Part shown: positions 17,489-25,260 of the stretch, piece after piece
How the letters are laid out: the number at the start of each line of letters is the position of its first letter
Position numbering within the stretch: position 1 is the stretch's first letter
NCBI GenBank assembly: GCA_943370355.1
Contig: CALRQP020000012.1
Coordinates: 29,123-93,122, forward strand
Direction of reading: 5' to 3'
DNA: 64,000 nt
Source: JADCGM01 sp943370355
GTDB taxonomy: Bacteria; Pseudomonadota; Alphaproteobacteria; Sphingomonadales; Sphingomonadaceae
Program-made: the position numbers and the translations under genes
The notes under the pieces: model-generated
What the model was told of the DNA's origin: nothing
What the model saw: only the letters and a program-made list of their open reading frames with translations
Databases searched by the model: none

Positions 17489-18592
17489 TCAGGCCGCGCG
17501 CGCGTTGCGCTGTTCAAGGGCGCGGACGAGCCGGTCGGCCCACCACGCACGCGATCCCAGTGCAAAGGCCAGCTGGCGGTTGCGGCGGTAATAGAATTGG
17601 CAGTCGCTTTCCCAGGTGAAGCCGATGCCGCCGTGCAGTTGCACATTCTCCTCGGCACAGAATTTCACCGCATCGAGCGCGGACACGCGCGCGGCAGCGG
17701 CGGCCTGCGCCAGCTCGGGCGCATCGGTTGCCATTGCCCAGGCCCCGTACAGCGCATGCGCGCGTGCCAGCTCGAGCTTTACATACATGTCGGCGCATTT
17801 GTGTTTGACGCCCTGATAGCGCCCGATGCGCTGTCCGAAGGCGACGCGGTCCTTCGCATAGGCGACGGCGGTTTCCATCGCGACCGAGCCGGTGCCGATC
17901 GCTTCCCACGCCGACAGGACGGCGAGCCGGTCGAGCACGGTGTGATAGACGCTATTGTCGCCGAGCGGGTCGGCGGCTGCGCCGGAGAGCGTCAGCTTGC
18001 CATGGCGGCGGACGAGATCGAGCGTCGCTGCCGCTTCGACGGTGACGCCGGCGCCCTTGAGATCGACCACATAGAACGACGGTCCGTTGGTACCATTGGC
18101 GGTGACGATGGCAATGTCTGCCGCAAGCAGGTCGGCAACCGGGATTTTGTGCCCGATCAGCGTGCCGCCGCTTACCTTGGTGCCTGGCATCGCGCCGGGG
18201 CTGCCGGTGTCGCCTTCAGCCCAGCCAATCGTCGCGATGACCGAACCATCGGCGATGCCGGGCAGATACTTTGCCTGCTGCTCGGCGCTGCCCGCCGCGA
18301 TCAGCGCTTCGGTCGCGGCGAGCGTCGACAGGAAAGGCACCGGCGCAAGGCTGCGGCCGACTTCCTCGGCGAGCACGCAGGCTTCCTCGGCGCTGAGGCC
18401 GAGACCACCATGCGCCTCGGGCACGCGCGCCGCGGTCCAGCCGAGTTCGACAATCGCCTTCCACAGCTCCGCGTCATAGGCGGCATCGCCGTTCATCGCT
18501 TTGCGCGCGACGCCCGGCCCGGCCCGCTCCTCGAGAAACCGCCGCGCCTGCTCGCGCAGCGCCTTTGCGTCGTCGGAAAAATCGAAATTCAT
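17489..18592 (-). CDS. Acyl-CoA dehydrogenase, smaller subunit of a probable pair
   Basis: A 367-aa flavoprotein starting MNFDFSDDAKALREQARRF, preceded by GGAGGG close to the ATG at 18592; the longer open frame to 18871 covers a neighbouring intergenic region and gene. It has the acyl-CoA dehydrogenase domains, including LRVPEAHGGLGLSAEEACVL-like N-terminal sequence and the C-terminal QLHGGIGFTWESDCQFYYRR. Together with the adjacent 405-aa subunit it likely forms a heterotetramer, in which one subunit usually lacks the catalytic base. The pairing is inferred from gene order. Confidence 0.88.
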   Translation of the reverse strand: MNFDFSDDAKALREQARRFLEERAGPGVARKAMNGDAAYDAELWKAIVELGWTAARVPEAHGGLGLSAEEACVLAEEVGRSLAPVPFLSTLAATEALIAAGSAEQQAKYLPGIADGSVIATIGWAEGDTGSPGAMPGTKVSGGTLIGHKIPVADLLAADIAIVTANGTNGPSFYVVDLKGAGVTVEAAATLDLVRRHGKLTLSGAAADPLGDNSVYHTVLDRLAVLSAWEAIGTGSVAMETAVAYAKDRVAFGQRIGRYQGVKHKCADMYVKLELARAHALYGAWAMATDAPELAQAAAAARVSALDAVKFCAEENVQLHGGIGFTWESDCQFYYRRNRQLAFALGSRAWWADRLVRALEQRNARAA

Positions 18593-18686
18593 GGTCCCTC
18601 CCAAGGACGATTGCCGCGCGACCATGCTGTGCACGCCGTCGCCAATCAAGCTGGCGATCCCTGCGGCTATCACCTCCGCTAGTGGG

Positions 18687-19436
18687 CTATTTCGGGCGCA
18701 GCGACAGCTTGGGGACGAGCGCCTTGATGTCGCTGCCCATCGACAGCTGTGGTTCCGAGGGCGGCGCGACGCGTTCCTTCTTCTCACGCGCCGCGACGCA
18801 ACTTCGCGCGGCAGCGGCAAGCGCGGCGAAGTCAGTCGAGACGGGCAGCGACTGCAGGATACAGTCGTCAAAAAAAGGATAGCGGTTGTCGACGCCGCAG
18901 CCGAATGAGGTCCGGTCGGGCCGGGCGGCGGTCAGGATCAGCCGATTCTCCGCCTCCAGCAGCGGCACGAACGCCCCCGAGAAACATGCCGACAGCACGA
19001 CCACTGTCGGCCGGAACGAGCAGGTCAGGTCGAGCAGCAGGTCGAGCGCCCCGGCGTTCAACATGTCCTTATGCCCCAGCACGATCTGCCCGCCGGGGAC
19101 ACCGTGCGAGCTGACATAGAAGAGGCAGCCACCCTGCGCCTTGGCGGTGAGCTTCGACCAGCTCTGGTCGAGCACCGATTCCTGCGTGAGTTCGACACCG
19201 GGCGTATAGGGATCGGGCGAGAATTGCCGGATGTTCTCCGGCGCGAACCCGGCTCGGATCAGCGCAGCAGTGACGTCCTTGCGCGTGTTCTCGAACGCAT
19301 CGGTCGGCTGCCCGCCCGAGGCGCGCCAGTCGCCGGCGATGACGGCAGCGGCCCAGTTGCCGAACGACGCCGGATCGGCGCGGGCGGGGGCCAGCGCCAC
19401 CAGTGTCAGGATCAGGACGATGACCCCCCGGAACAT
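18687..19436 (-). CDS. Secreted peptidase C13 (legumain-like) family protein
   Basis: A 249-aa protein with a 20-residue signal peptide ending PARA before DPAS. The caspase-fold core shows the catalytic pair: His111 in FYVSSHGVPGGQ and Cys151 in VVVLSACFSGAF, each after a hydrophobic strand, as in clan CD peptidases. It seems to start with NWAAAVIAGDWRASGG and a caspase-like ENTRKDVTAALIRAGF segment. Bacterial C13 proteins are little studied and the substrate is unknown. It is followed 3 bp upstream-to-downstream by a DUF1192 gene reading the same way. Confidence 0.82.
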   Translation of the reverse strand: MFRGVIVLILTLVALAPARADPASFGNWAAAVIAGDWRASGGQPTDAFENTRKDVTAALIRAGFAPENIRQFSPDPYTPGVELTQESVLDQSWSKLTAKAQGGCLFYVSSHGVPGGQIVLGHKDMLNAGALDLLLDLTCSFRPTVVVLSACFSGAFVPLLEAENRLILTAARPDRTSFGCGVDNRYPFFDDCILQSLPVSTDFAALAAAARSCVAAREKKERVAPPSEPQLSMGSDIKALVPKLSLRPK

Positions 19437-19439
19437 CGT

Positions 19440-19640
19440 CTAGCCCTTTTTGAACAGCGCGTCGGCGGCGGAGCGGAAGCTGCGCGCACCGTTCAATTTG
19501 ATGCGCGTTCGCTCCGCCTCCGCCTCCAGCGTCGCGATGCGCTCCTCCAGTTCCGCGACCGACAGCGGATCGAGGTCCTGCCGCGTCAGGGCCGTCAGCG
19601 CATCGTCCTTCTTGCGCGGCGCGAGATCGTCGAGGTCCAT
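19440..19640 (-). CDS. DUF1192 family small protein
   Basis: A 66-aa acidic, helical protein: MDLDDLAPRKKDDALTALTR, then DLDPLSVAELEERIATLEAE, which forms a short coiled coil typical of DUF1192, and a C-terminal GARSFRSAADALFKKG. These proteins are common and conserved in alphaproteobacteria but without assigned function. I start at 19640 because the conserved sequence starts there; a much longer frame to 20165 lies antisense to the quinone oxidoreductase gene. The neighbouring C13 gene begins 3 bp after its stop side. Confidence 0.85.
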   Translation of the reverse strand: MDLDDLAPRKKDDALTALTRQDLDPLSVAELEERIATLEAEAERTRIKLNGARSFRSAADALFKKG

Positions 19641-19706
19641 CCGATGCCTCCTTGCGCTGCCAAACGTCCTTGTGCACGAAGCGCCTGTCAAGCGTGAGGA
19701 ACAAGC

Positions 19707-20708
19707 ATGGCCGATCTGCCCGAGACGATGACTGCGATCGACCCGGACAAGCCCGGCGGGCCGGAGGTTCTGGTTGCCGTCACGCGCCCGGTGCCGCAGC
19801 CGGGGCCGGGCGAGGTTTTGATCAAGGTAGCGGCGGCCGGCGTGAACCGGCCCGACGTGCTGCAGCGCATGGGTCTCTATCCGATGCCGCCGGGTGCGCC
19901 GACCATTCCGGGGCTGGAAGTCGCCGGCACCGTCGTTGCGACAGGGCAGGGGGCCCATCGCTGGTTCGTCGGCCAGCAGGTCTGCGCCCTCGTCGCCGGA
20001 GGCGGCTATGCCGAATATTGCACCGCGCCTGAAGGTCAATGTCTCGCGATTCCAGATGGTTGCTCGATGGTCGAGGCGGCAAGCCTTCCCGAGACCTACT
20101 TCACCGTCTGGTCCAACCTCTTCGAGCGCGCCTACGCCGCCGCCGGTGAAACCGTCCTGATCCACGGCGGCACCAGCGGGATCGGCGTCACGGCCATCCT
20201 GCTCGCAAATGCGTTCGGGATCACCTCAATTGTTACCTGTGGGTCCGACGAGAAGTGCACGGCCGCTCGCGCCATCGGCGCCGACGTCGCCATCAACTAC
20301 AAAACCACCGACTTCACCGCCGAGACACTGGCCGCCACCGGCGGCAAGGGCGTCGACGTCGTGCTCGACATGGTCGGCGGCGACTATCTCGCCAAGAACG
20401 TCGCCTGCATGGCCGAGGGCGGACGCCATGTGTCGATCGCGTTTCAGCGCGGCACCAAAGGCGAGCTCGACCTCATGGCCGTCATGCGCAAGCGTCTGAC
20501 GCTCAGCGGCTCGATGCTGCGCCCCCGCTCGATCGACTATAAGTCGCTGGTTGCAGATAGCCTCGCGCGCGACGTGTGGCCGCTGTTCGCGTCGGGCAAG
20601 CTGCGCGCCGTGGTCGATCGGATATTCCTGCTCGCCGAGGCGGCTGCGGCGCACCGCCACATGGAAGCAGGCGACCATGTCGGGAAGATCGTGCTCGCGG
20701 TCGGTTGA
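19707..20708 (+). CDS. NAD(P)H:quinone oxidoreductase, PIG3/zeta-crystallin type
   Basis: A 333-aa medium-chain dehydrogenase/reductase without the structural zinc loop. The N-terminal GroES-like domain includes PQPGPGEVLIKVAAAGVNRP (about 31-50), the quinone-oxidoreductase signature, and the Rossmann fold carries VLIHGGTSGIGVTAILLANA (about 147-166). Family members reduce quinones with NADPH by one- or two-electron steps. The start follows an AGGA-type site at ATGGCCGATCTG. It diverges from the DUF1192 gene and precedes a signalling gene. Confidence 0.9.
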   Translation: MADLPETMTAIDPDKPGGPEVLVAVTRPVPQPGPGEVLIKVAAAGVNRPDVLQRMGLYPMPPGAPTIPGLEVAGTVVATGQGAHRWFVGQQVCALVAGGGYAEYCTAPEGQCLAIPDGCSMVEAASLPETYFTVWSNLFERAYAAAGETVLIHGGTSGIGVTAILLANAFGITSIVTCGSDEKCTAARAIGADVAINYKTTDFTAETLAATGGKGVDVVLDMVGGDYLAKNVACMAEGGRHVSIAFQRGTKGELDLMAVMRKRLTLSGSMLRPRSIDYKSLVADSLARDVWPLFASGKLRAVVDRIFLLAEAAAAHRHMEAGDHVGKIVLAVG

Positions 20709-20760
20709 TCGCGCGGCGGGGGCCGTTATTTTTGGGCACGGCACTTCGGGGGCGAAGGTC

Positions 20761-22296
20761 ATGGACACGACAGACAAGCTCGCGCGCCTGCTCGAAATCG
20801 GCGCTGCGCTGTCCGCCGAACGCGACATCGACCGGTTGCTCGAAACCATCCTGCTCGCCGCCAAGGAACTGACCGGCGCCGACGGCGGCACGCTTTATCT
20901 GGTCAATGACCAGGGCCAGCTCGAAGCGAAGATGCTTCACACCAGCTCTCTCGGTTTCGCGATGGGTGGCACGACGGGAATTGCAGTGGCGCTGCCGCCG
21001 CTCGATCTTTCTGATCGGAAATCCGCGGCGGCGTCCTGCGCCCGCGATGGAGCCGCAATCAATCTCGCTGACGTGTATGCGCCATCAGTCTACGACTTCA
21101 CCGGCTCCCGTCGCTTCGATGCGGCGAACAGCTACCGGACCCGCTCGCTGCTCTGCACTCCGTTGACCACACAGCAGGGCGAGACGATCGGCGTCGTGCA
21201 GCTCGTCAATGCACCGGATGTCTTCAGGGAGGACGCCGCGATGCTTGCGCGGTCGCTCGCCAGCCAAGCGGCTGTGGCGATCGAGAACCGGCGGCTGCTC
21301 GACCAGCTGGCCGCCTTATTCGAGGCCTTTATCGCGATGATCAACGCCGCGATCGACGAAAAGTCGCCCTACACAGGCGGCCACTGCGCACGGGTGCCCG
21401 AACTGACCCTCATGCTTGCAGATGCTGCGGCTGCTGCGATCGACGGCCCCCTTGCCGACTTCCACATGAGTGAAGCCGACCGCTACGAACTCCGCATCGC
21501 CGGCCTGTTACATGACTGCGGCAAGGTCACGACACCCGTGCATGTCGTCGATAAGGCGACCAAGCTGGAAACGATCTTCGACCGCATTGCACTGATCGAC
21601 ACACGATTCGAAGTGCTGCGCCGCGATGCGGAACTGGCGCAGTTGCGCGGCGAGATCAGCGAGGCCGATTGCACCGCACTGCTTGCCGAACTCCGGGACG
21701 ATCAGACCTTCCTGCAGGCTGCCAACCTCGGCGGGGAACGGATGCGCGACGCCGACATCGCACGCATCCACCGAATTGCCGAACGGCGCTGGCGTCCGGC
21801 GGGCGGCGCTGAGCTGCCATTCCTCTCGCCCGAAGAAGTCGAAAATCTGACGATCGTCGCCGGAACGCTGACCGGCGCAGAGCGGCAGGCGATCAACCAG
21901 CATATCGTGACCACCATCTCGATGCTCGAAGCCCTGCCGTGGCCCAAGCATCTGAAGCGCGTCCCGGAATTTGCCGGTGGGCATCATGAGCGGATGGACG
22001 GCAAGGGCTATCCCAAGGGCCTGACCCGCGATCAAATGTCGATCCCGGCCCGCGCGATGGCGATTGCCGATATTTTCGAGGCGCTGACCGCGGCCGACCG
22101 GCCTTACAAGCCGGCCAAGCCGCTGTCGGAATCGCTGCGCATCCTCGCCGCCTTCCGCGACAATGGGCATATCGACCCTGACCTGTTCGACCTGTTCGTG
22201 CGCGAGCGCGTCTATCTACGCTACGCCGAGCGCTTCCTGCCGGAAGGGCAGGTCGATAAACAGGATTTTGACGAGCTGTTGAGCGAGGCCGTATGA
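20761..22296 (+). CDS. GAF and HD-GYP domain cyclic-di-GMP phosphodiesterase
   Basis: A 511-aa cytosolic signalling protein. Residues about 1-180 are a GAF sensor domain (DRLLETILLAAKELTGADGG, and TRSLLCTPLTTQQGETIG). The C-terminal HD-GYP domain has the HD pair at 251-252 in GLLHDCGK and the HHERMDGKGYP motif at 408-418, both needed for metal-dependent cleavage of cyclic di-GMP. About 90 extra residues lie between them, compared with typical HD-GYP domains. I start at 20761, where the GAF sequence begins. It overlaps the next gene as ATGA. Confidence 0.9.
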   Translation: MDTTDKLARLLEIGAALSAERDIDRLLETILLAAKELTGADGGTLYLVNDQGQLEAKMLHTSSLGFAMGGTTGIAVALPPLDLSDRKSAAASCARDGAAINLADVYAPSVYDFTGSRRFDAANSYRTRSLLCTPLTTQQGETIGVVQLVNAPDVFREDAAMLARSLASQAAVAIENRRLLDQLAALFEAFIAMINAAIDEKSPYTGGHCARVPELTLMLADAAAAAIDGPLADFHMSEADRYELRIAGLLHDCGKVTTPVHVVDKATKLETIFDRIALIDTRFEVLRRDAELAQLRGEISEADCTALLAELRDDQTFLQAANLGGERMRDADIARIHRIAERRWRPAGGAELPFLSPEEVENLTIVAGTLTGAERQAINQHIVTTISMLEALPWPKHLKRVPEFAGGHHERMDGKGYPKGLTRDQMSIPARAMAIADIFEALTAADRPYKPAKPLSESLRILAAFRDNGHIDPDLFDLFVRERVYLRYAERFLPEGQVDKQDFDELLSEAV

Positions 22297-22913
22297 CCGA
22301 AGCGCTGATTCTCCACGAATATGCCCCGTCCGGGAATTGCTATAAGATCCGCCTGACCGCCGCGCACCTCGGTGTCGTGCTTGAGCGCCGCAACTATGAC
22401 ATCATGGCGGGCGAAACCCGGACTCCCGACTTCCTCGCCAACGTCAACGCCAACGGGCGCATTCCGGTGCTGCAGATTGGCGACCGCTTCCTGCCAGAAT
22501 CGAACGCCGCGATCTGGTTTCTGGCTGACGGTTCAGCTCTGATCCCCGCCCACCCGTTTGACCGGGCCGACATGCTCCGCTGGATGTTCTGGGAACAGTA
22601 TAATCATGAGCCGAATGTCGCGACGATGCGCTTCTGGAAGGCTTTTGTCGGCGAGGCGAACTGGTCGGAGACGCAGAAACTGCTTGCACCGCAGAAGCAA
22701 GCGGCCGGCGACGCGGCGCTGGCGTTGATGGACGAGCATCTGGAGGGGCGGCGCTTCTTCGTCGGGCAATACCTGAGCCTCGCCGACATCGCCCTCTATG
22801 CCTACACTCATGTTGCCGAAGAAGGCGGCTTCGACCTCACCGCCTATCCGAACGTCAAGGCGTGGTGCGAGGCCATCGCTTTGCTCCCGGGGCATATTGC
22901 GCTGGAGGATTGA
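22293..22913 (+). CDS. Glutathione S-transferase family protein
   Basis: A 206-aa GST. The thioredoxin-like domain starts LILHEYAPSGNCYKIRLTAA, includes GRIPVLQIGDRFLPESNAAI with the conserved cis-Pro and Glu-Ser glutathione contacts, and the helical domain has RRFFVGQYLSLADIALYAY (about 151-169). It overlaps the HD-GYP gene by 4 bp; no functional tie between signalling and glutathione chemistry is obvious. Substrate unknown. Confidence 0.88.
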   Translation: MTEALILHEYAPSGNCYKIRLTAAHLGVVLERRNYDIMAGETRTPDFLANVNANGRIPVLQIGDRFLPESNAAIWFLADGSALIPAHPFDRADMLRWMFWEQYNHEPNVATMRFWKAFVGEANWSETQKLLAPQKQAAGDAALALMDEHLEGRRFFVGQYLSLADIALYAYTHVAEEGGFDLTAYPNVKAWCEAIALLPGHIALED

Positions 22914-22963
22914 AGCGCGGCTTGATCGCCACGCCGCCGCAGGTTACAGGCTGTCCACGCACC

Positions 22964-22985
22964 GGCCGCCCCGAAAAGGGCGGCC
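22964..22985 (+). terminator. Rho-independent terminator after the GST gene
   Basis: An 8-bp stem GGCCGCCC (22964-22971) pairs with GGGCGGCC (22978-22985) over a CGAAAA loop, followed by CTTTCTATTTC. It lies 51 bp after the GST stop and 22 bp before trcR, so it could also attenuate transcription into trcR. Confidence 0.7.
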
Positions 22986-23007
22986 CTTTCTATTTCTGGA
23001 GACGATC

Positions 23008-23682
23008 ATGGCCACTCCGCTGATGCCGCACGCGACCGCAACCTGGCTGGTCGATAACAGCACGCTGACCTTCGCGCAGATCGCCGAATTCTGCGGCCTG
23101 CACATCCTCGAGGTGCAGGCGATCGCCGACGAGAACACCCCGACCAAGCTGATCGGCCGCGACCCGATCCGCGCCGGCGAACTCAGCCAGGCCGAACTCG
23201 ACAAGGCGCAGGCTGACGCCAATTACGCGATGGTCATGGAAAAGGGCCCGGAACAGCTCTACCGCACCAAGGGGCCGCGCTACACGCCGGTGTCGCGCCG
23301 TCAGGACAAGCCCGACGGCATCATGTGGATCGTCCGCAACCATCCGGAAATCACCGACAACCAGATTTCCAAACTGATCGGCGCGACGAAGCAGACGATC
23401 GCCTCGATCCGCGACAAGTCGCACTGGAACATCCAGAACATCACGCCGAAGGATCCGGTGACGCTGAGCCTGACCACGCAGCGCGAGCTCGATGCGCTGG
23501 TTGCCGCGGCTGCCAAGAAGGCCGGCATCGTGCATGTCGACACCACCTTCGGTGCCGACCGCGACGCCATGCTCGGCCAGCTGCGCGCCGAGCGCGATGC
23601 GGCGACGCTGGCCGCGCAGGAAGCCTCGGGCGAAGTCGAACGGCCGGTGGAAATCACAGCCGAGAACCTCTTCAAGCGCTAG
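23008..23682 (+). CDS. trcR: Cell cycle transcriptional regulator TrcR (DUF1013)
   Basis: A 224-aa protein of the DUF1013 family, named TrcR in Caulobacter and restricted largely to alphaproteobacteria. Two helix-turn-helix-like segments are seen: FAQIAEFCGLHILEVQAIA near 24-42 and ITDNQISKLIGATKQTIASI near 115-134. The latter follows HPEITDNQ and leads into SHWNIQNITPKDPVTLSL, a well-conserved block. I start at ATG 23008 with GGAGA upstream; the longer frame is antisense or intergenic. It converges with rsmD, the two stops overlapping by 11 bp. Confidence 0.9.
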   Translation: MATPLMPHATATWLVDNSTLTFAQIAEFCGLHILEVQAIADENTPTKLIGRDPIRAGELSQAELDKAQADANYAMVMEKGPEQLYRTKGPRYTPVSRRQDKPDGIMWIVRNHPEITDNQISKLIGATKQTIASIRDKSHWNIQNITPKDPVTLSLTTQRELDALVAAAAKKAGIVHVDTTFGADRDAMLGQLRAERDAATLAAQEASGEVERPVEITAENLFKR

Positions 23683-24229
23683 GCGGCCCATCCGCGCGGA
23701 GCAGGTGGAGGTACGCCTTGCCATGCCCGCGCGGCGCTTCGCCGGTGAAGCCGGGCACCGCGACGATCTCGCCCTTGCCGGTCTCGACCGAGACCAGTGC
23801 ATAGGGCGCAACCCAGCCTTGCGCGACGGCGCGCGTCAGGGCCGGGCCGGCCAGACCTGACCCATAGGGCGGATCGAGCAGTAGCAGGTCGCAGGCCAAT
23901 GACGACTTGCCGAGCGACTCCGCGCTCTGTGTGATCACGGTGGCACGTGTGCCTGCGCCAAGCGTCGCGATGTTCGCCTTAAGCGTCGCAACTGCCGCCC
24001 GGTCGGTTTCTACGAAGGTCACATGCGCGGCGCCACGCGACAGCGCCTCAAGCCCCAGCGCGCCCGTCCCGGAAAACAGGTCGAGTACGCGCAGGCCCTC
24101 GAAGCTTCCCAGCCGGCTGGTCAGCATCGAGAACAGCGCCTCGCGCGCCCGGTCGGAGGTCGGGCGTGTCGACTCGCCCTCGGGGGCCTTCAGCGGCCGC
24201 CCGCGCCACGCACCCGCGATGATCCTCAT
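23672..24229 (-). CDS. rsmD: 16S rRNA (guanine-966-N2)-methyltransferase RsmD
   Basis: Methylates G966 of 16S rRNA during 30S assembly using S-adenosylmethionine. The 185-aa chain starts MRIIAGAWRGRPLKAP, carries the SAM-binding VLDLFSGTGALGLEALSRGA (48-67), and the catalytic DPPY at 119-122. Length is normal. Its start overlaps the upstream pseudouridine synthase gene as ATGA (24226-24229), so the two rRNA modification genes are coupled. Confidence 0.94.
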   Translation of the reverse strand: MRIIAGAWRGRPLKAPEGESTRPTSDRAREALFSMLTSRLGSFEGLRVLDLFSGTGALGLEALSRGAAHVTFVETDRAAVATLKANIATLGAGTRATVITQSAESLGKSSLACDLLLLDPPYGSGLAGPALTRAVAQGWVAPYALVSVETGKGEIVAVPGFTGEAPRGHGKAYLHLLRADGPPSA

Positions 24230-25008
24230 GCGAGGTTGAGGCCCTTGCGCAGCCGCGCAATATCTGACCCATGCACTTCGGCGACCTGCCCAGGCGCAAT
24301 ATCGTCGAGGTCGTAGGGGCCGTAAGCGACGCGGATCAGCCGGGTGACCTGCAAGCCGATTGCCTCTAGCACGCGACGTACCTCACGGTTCTTGCCCTCG
24401 GTCAGCGTCATCGCCAGCCAGCTGTTGCGCCCGAGCTTGCGCTCGACATCGGCGATGATCGACCCGTAGCGCACGCCCTCGACCGTGATGCCCTCGGCGA
24501 GCGACTCCAGCGCGCTCTGCTGGACGGTGCCGAACACCCGCACCCGGTAGCGGCGGGTGACCTTATTCGACGGCAGTTCGAGCGCGCGTTTGAGCTCGCC
24601 GTCGGTGGTCAGCAGCAGCAGTCCCTCAGTGTTGAAATCGAGCCGCCCGACCGGTAGCAGCCGCGGCAGGCCGGGCGGCATCATGTCATAGATGGTCTTG
24701 CGGCCTTTGGGGTCGTTGGCGGCGGTCAGGCAGCCCGGCGGTTTGTGGAAACGGAACAGTCGCGCCGCGGTCGGCATCTCGACGGCCGCGCCATCGACGG
24801 TGACCCCCTTCAAAGTGGTCAGCAGCGTCGCCGGCGTCGTCAGCACATTGCCGTCGATGGCGATCCGCCCTTCGGCAATCATGCGCTCGATATCGCGCCG
24901 CGAGGCGACCCCGGCGCGCGCCAGCAGCTTGGCGATGCGCTGCGGCCCCGTTTCGGCAGGCGGCGAGGCATCGCGACGGTCGCGGACGGGGCGGGAGTTG
25001 CGGCGCAT
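24226..25008 (-). CDS. rluB: RsuA/RluB family rRNA pseudouridine synthase
   Basis: Converts a uridine of rRNA to pseudouridine; RluB acts on 23S rRNA U2605 in E. coli. An N-terminal S4 RNA-binding domain (RIAKLLARAGVASRRDIERM and AEGRIAIDGNVL) precedes the catalytic domain with LLPVGRLDFNTEGLLLLT holding the nucleophilic Asp, and the C-terminal EGKNREVRRVLEAIGLQVTR. I start at MRRNSRPVRDRR (25008), but a start 17 codons upstream (25059) is possible. The symbol reflects subfamily resemblance; RluE/RluF or RsuA specificity is not excluded. Confidence 0.88.
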   Translation of the reverse strand: MRRNSRPVRDRRDASPPAETGPQRIAKLLARAGVASRRDIERMIAEGRIAIDGNVLTTPATLLTTLKGVTVDGAAVEMPTAARLFRFHKPPGCLTAANDPKGRKTIYDMMPPGLPRLLPVGRLDFNTEGLLLLTTDGELKRALELPSNKVTRRYRVRVFGTVQQSALESLAEGITVEGVRYGSIIADVERKLGRNSWLAMTLTEGKNREVRRVLEAIGLQVTRLIRVAYGPYDLDDIAPGQVAEVHGSDIARLRKGLNLA

Positions 25009-25102
25009 GCCGGTGTCTGTGGCGACGGCACGCCCGCTTGGCAAGCCAAGCCGTCGCAACCCGGTTGCGCGTTCGCCGCGACCCGCTATAGCTGCGCCCC
25101 GC

Positions 25103-25141
25103 GCGGGCGTGGTGAAACTGGTAGACGCGCTGGACTCAAAA
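25103..25141 (+). pseudogene. 5' half of a tRNA-Leu (CAA) gene, cut after the anticodon loop
   Basis: The acceptor strand GCGGGCG, the D arm GGTGAAACTGGTAGAC and the anticodon arm CTGGA plus loop CTCAAAA (anticodon CAA) are all present, but the sequence then leaves the tRNA: the expected TCCAG stem and the variable and T arms are missing. It ends 120 bp before an integrase gene. This is the pattern expected at the edge of an element integrated in the anticodon loop, so I read it as attL. The remnant cannot form a tRNA. Confidence 0.8.
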
Positions 25142-25210
25142 GCGATTCAAAAACACATTCCGTGAAAAAATATCTTGCAATAGCAGATACATAATGTATG
25201 GTTTTGGTAT

Positions 25211-25243
25211 CCCATTGCTAGCGCACAGCTAGCACAAAATGGG
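25211..25243. promoter_or_regulatory. Inverted repeat in the integrase promoter region
   Basis: CCCATTGCTAGC (25211-25222) and GCTAGCACAAAATGGG (25228-25243) form an interrupted palindrome just before the integrase start, with a second small palindrome ATACATAATGTAT near 25189-25201. The stretch is AT-rich compared with its surroundings. Such sites commonly bind an excisionase or regulator, or the integrase arm domain; no binding protein is identified. Confidence 0.5.
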
Positions 25244-25260
25244 CTGTATGGATTTGCGTT

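Noticed and set aside
25103..25141. Functional tRNA-Leu at the left edge
   Set aside because: The anticodon stem cannot close and the variable and T arms are missing, so only the 5' half exists.
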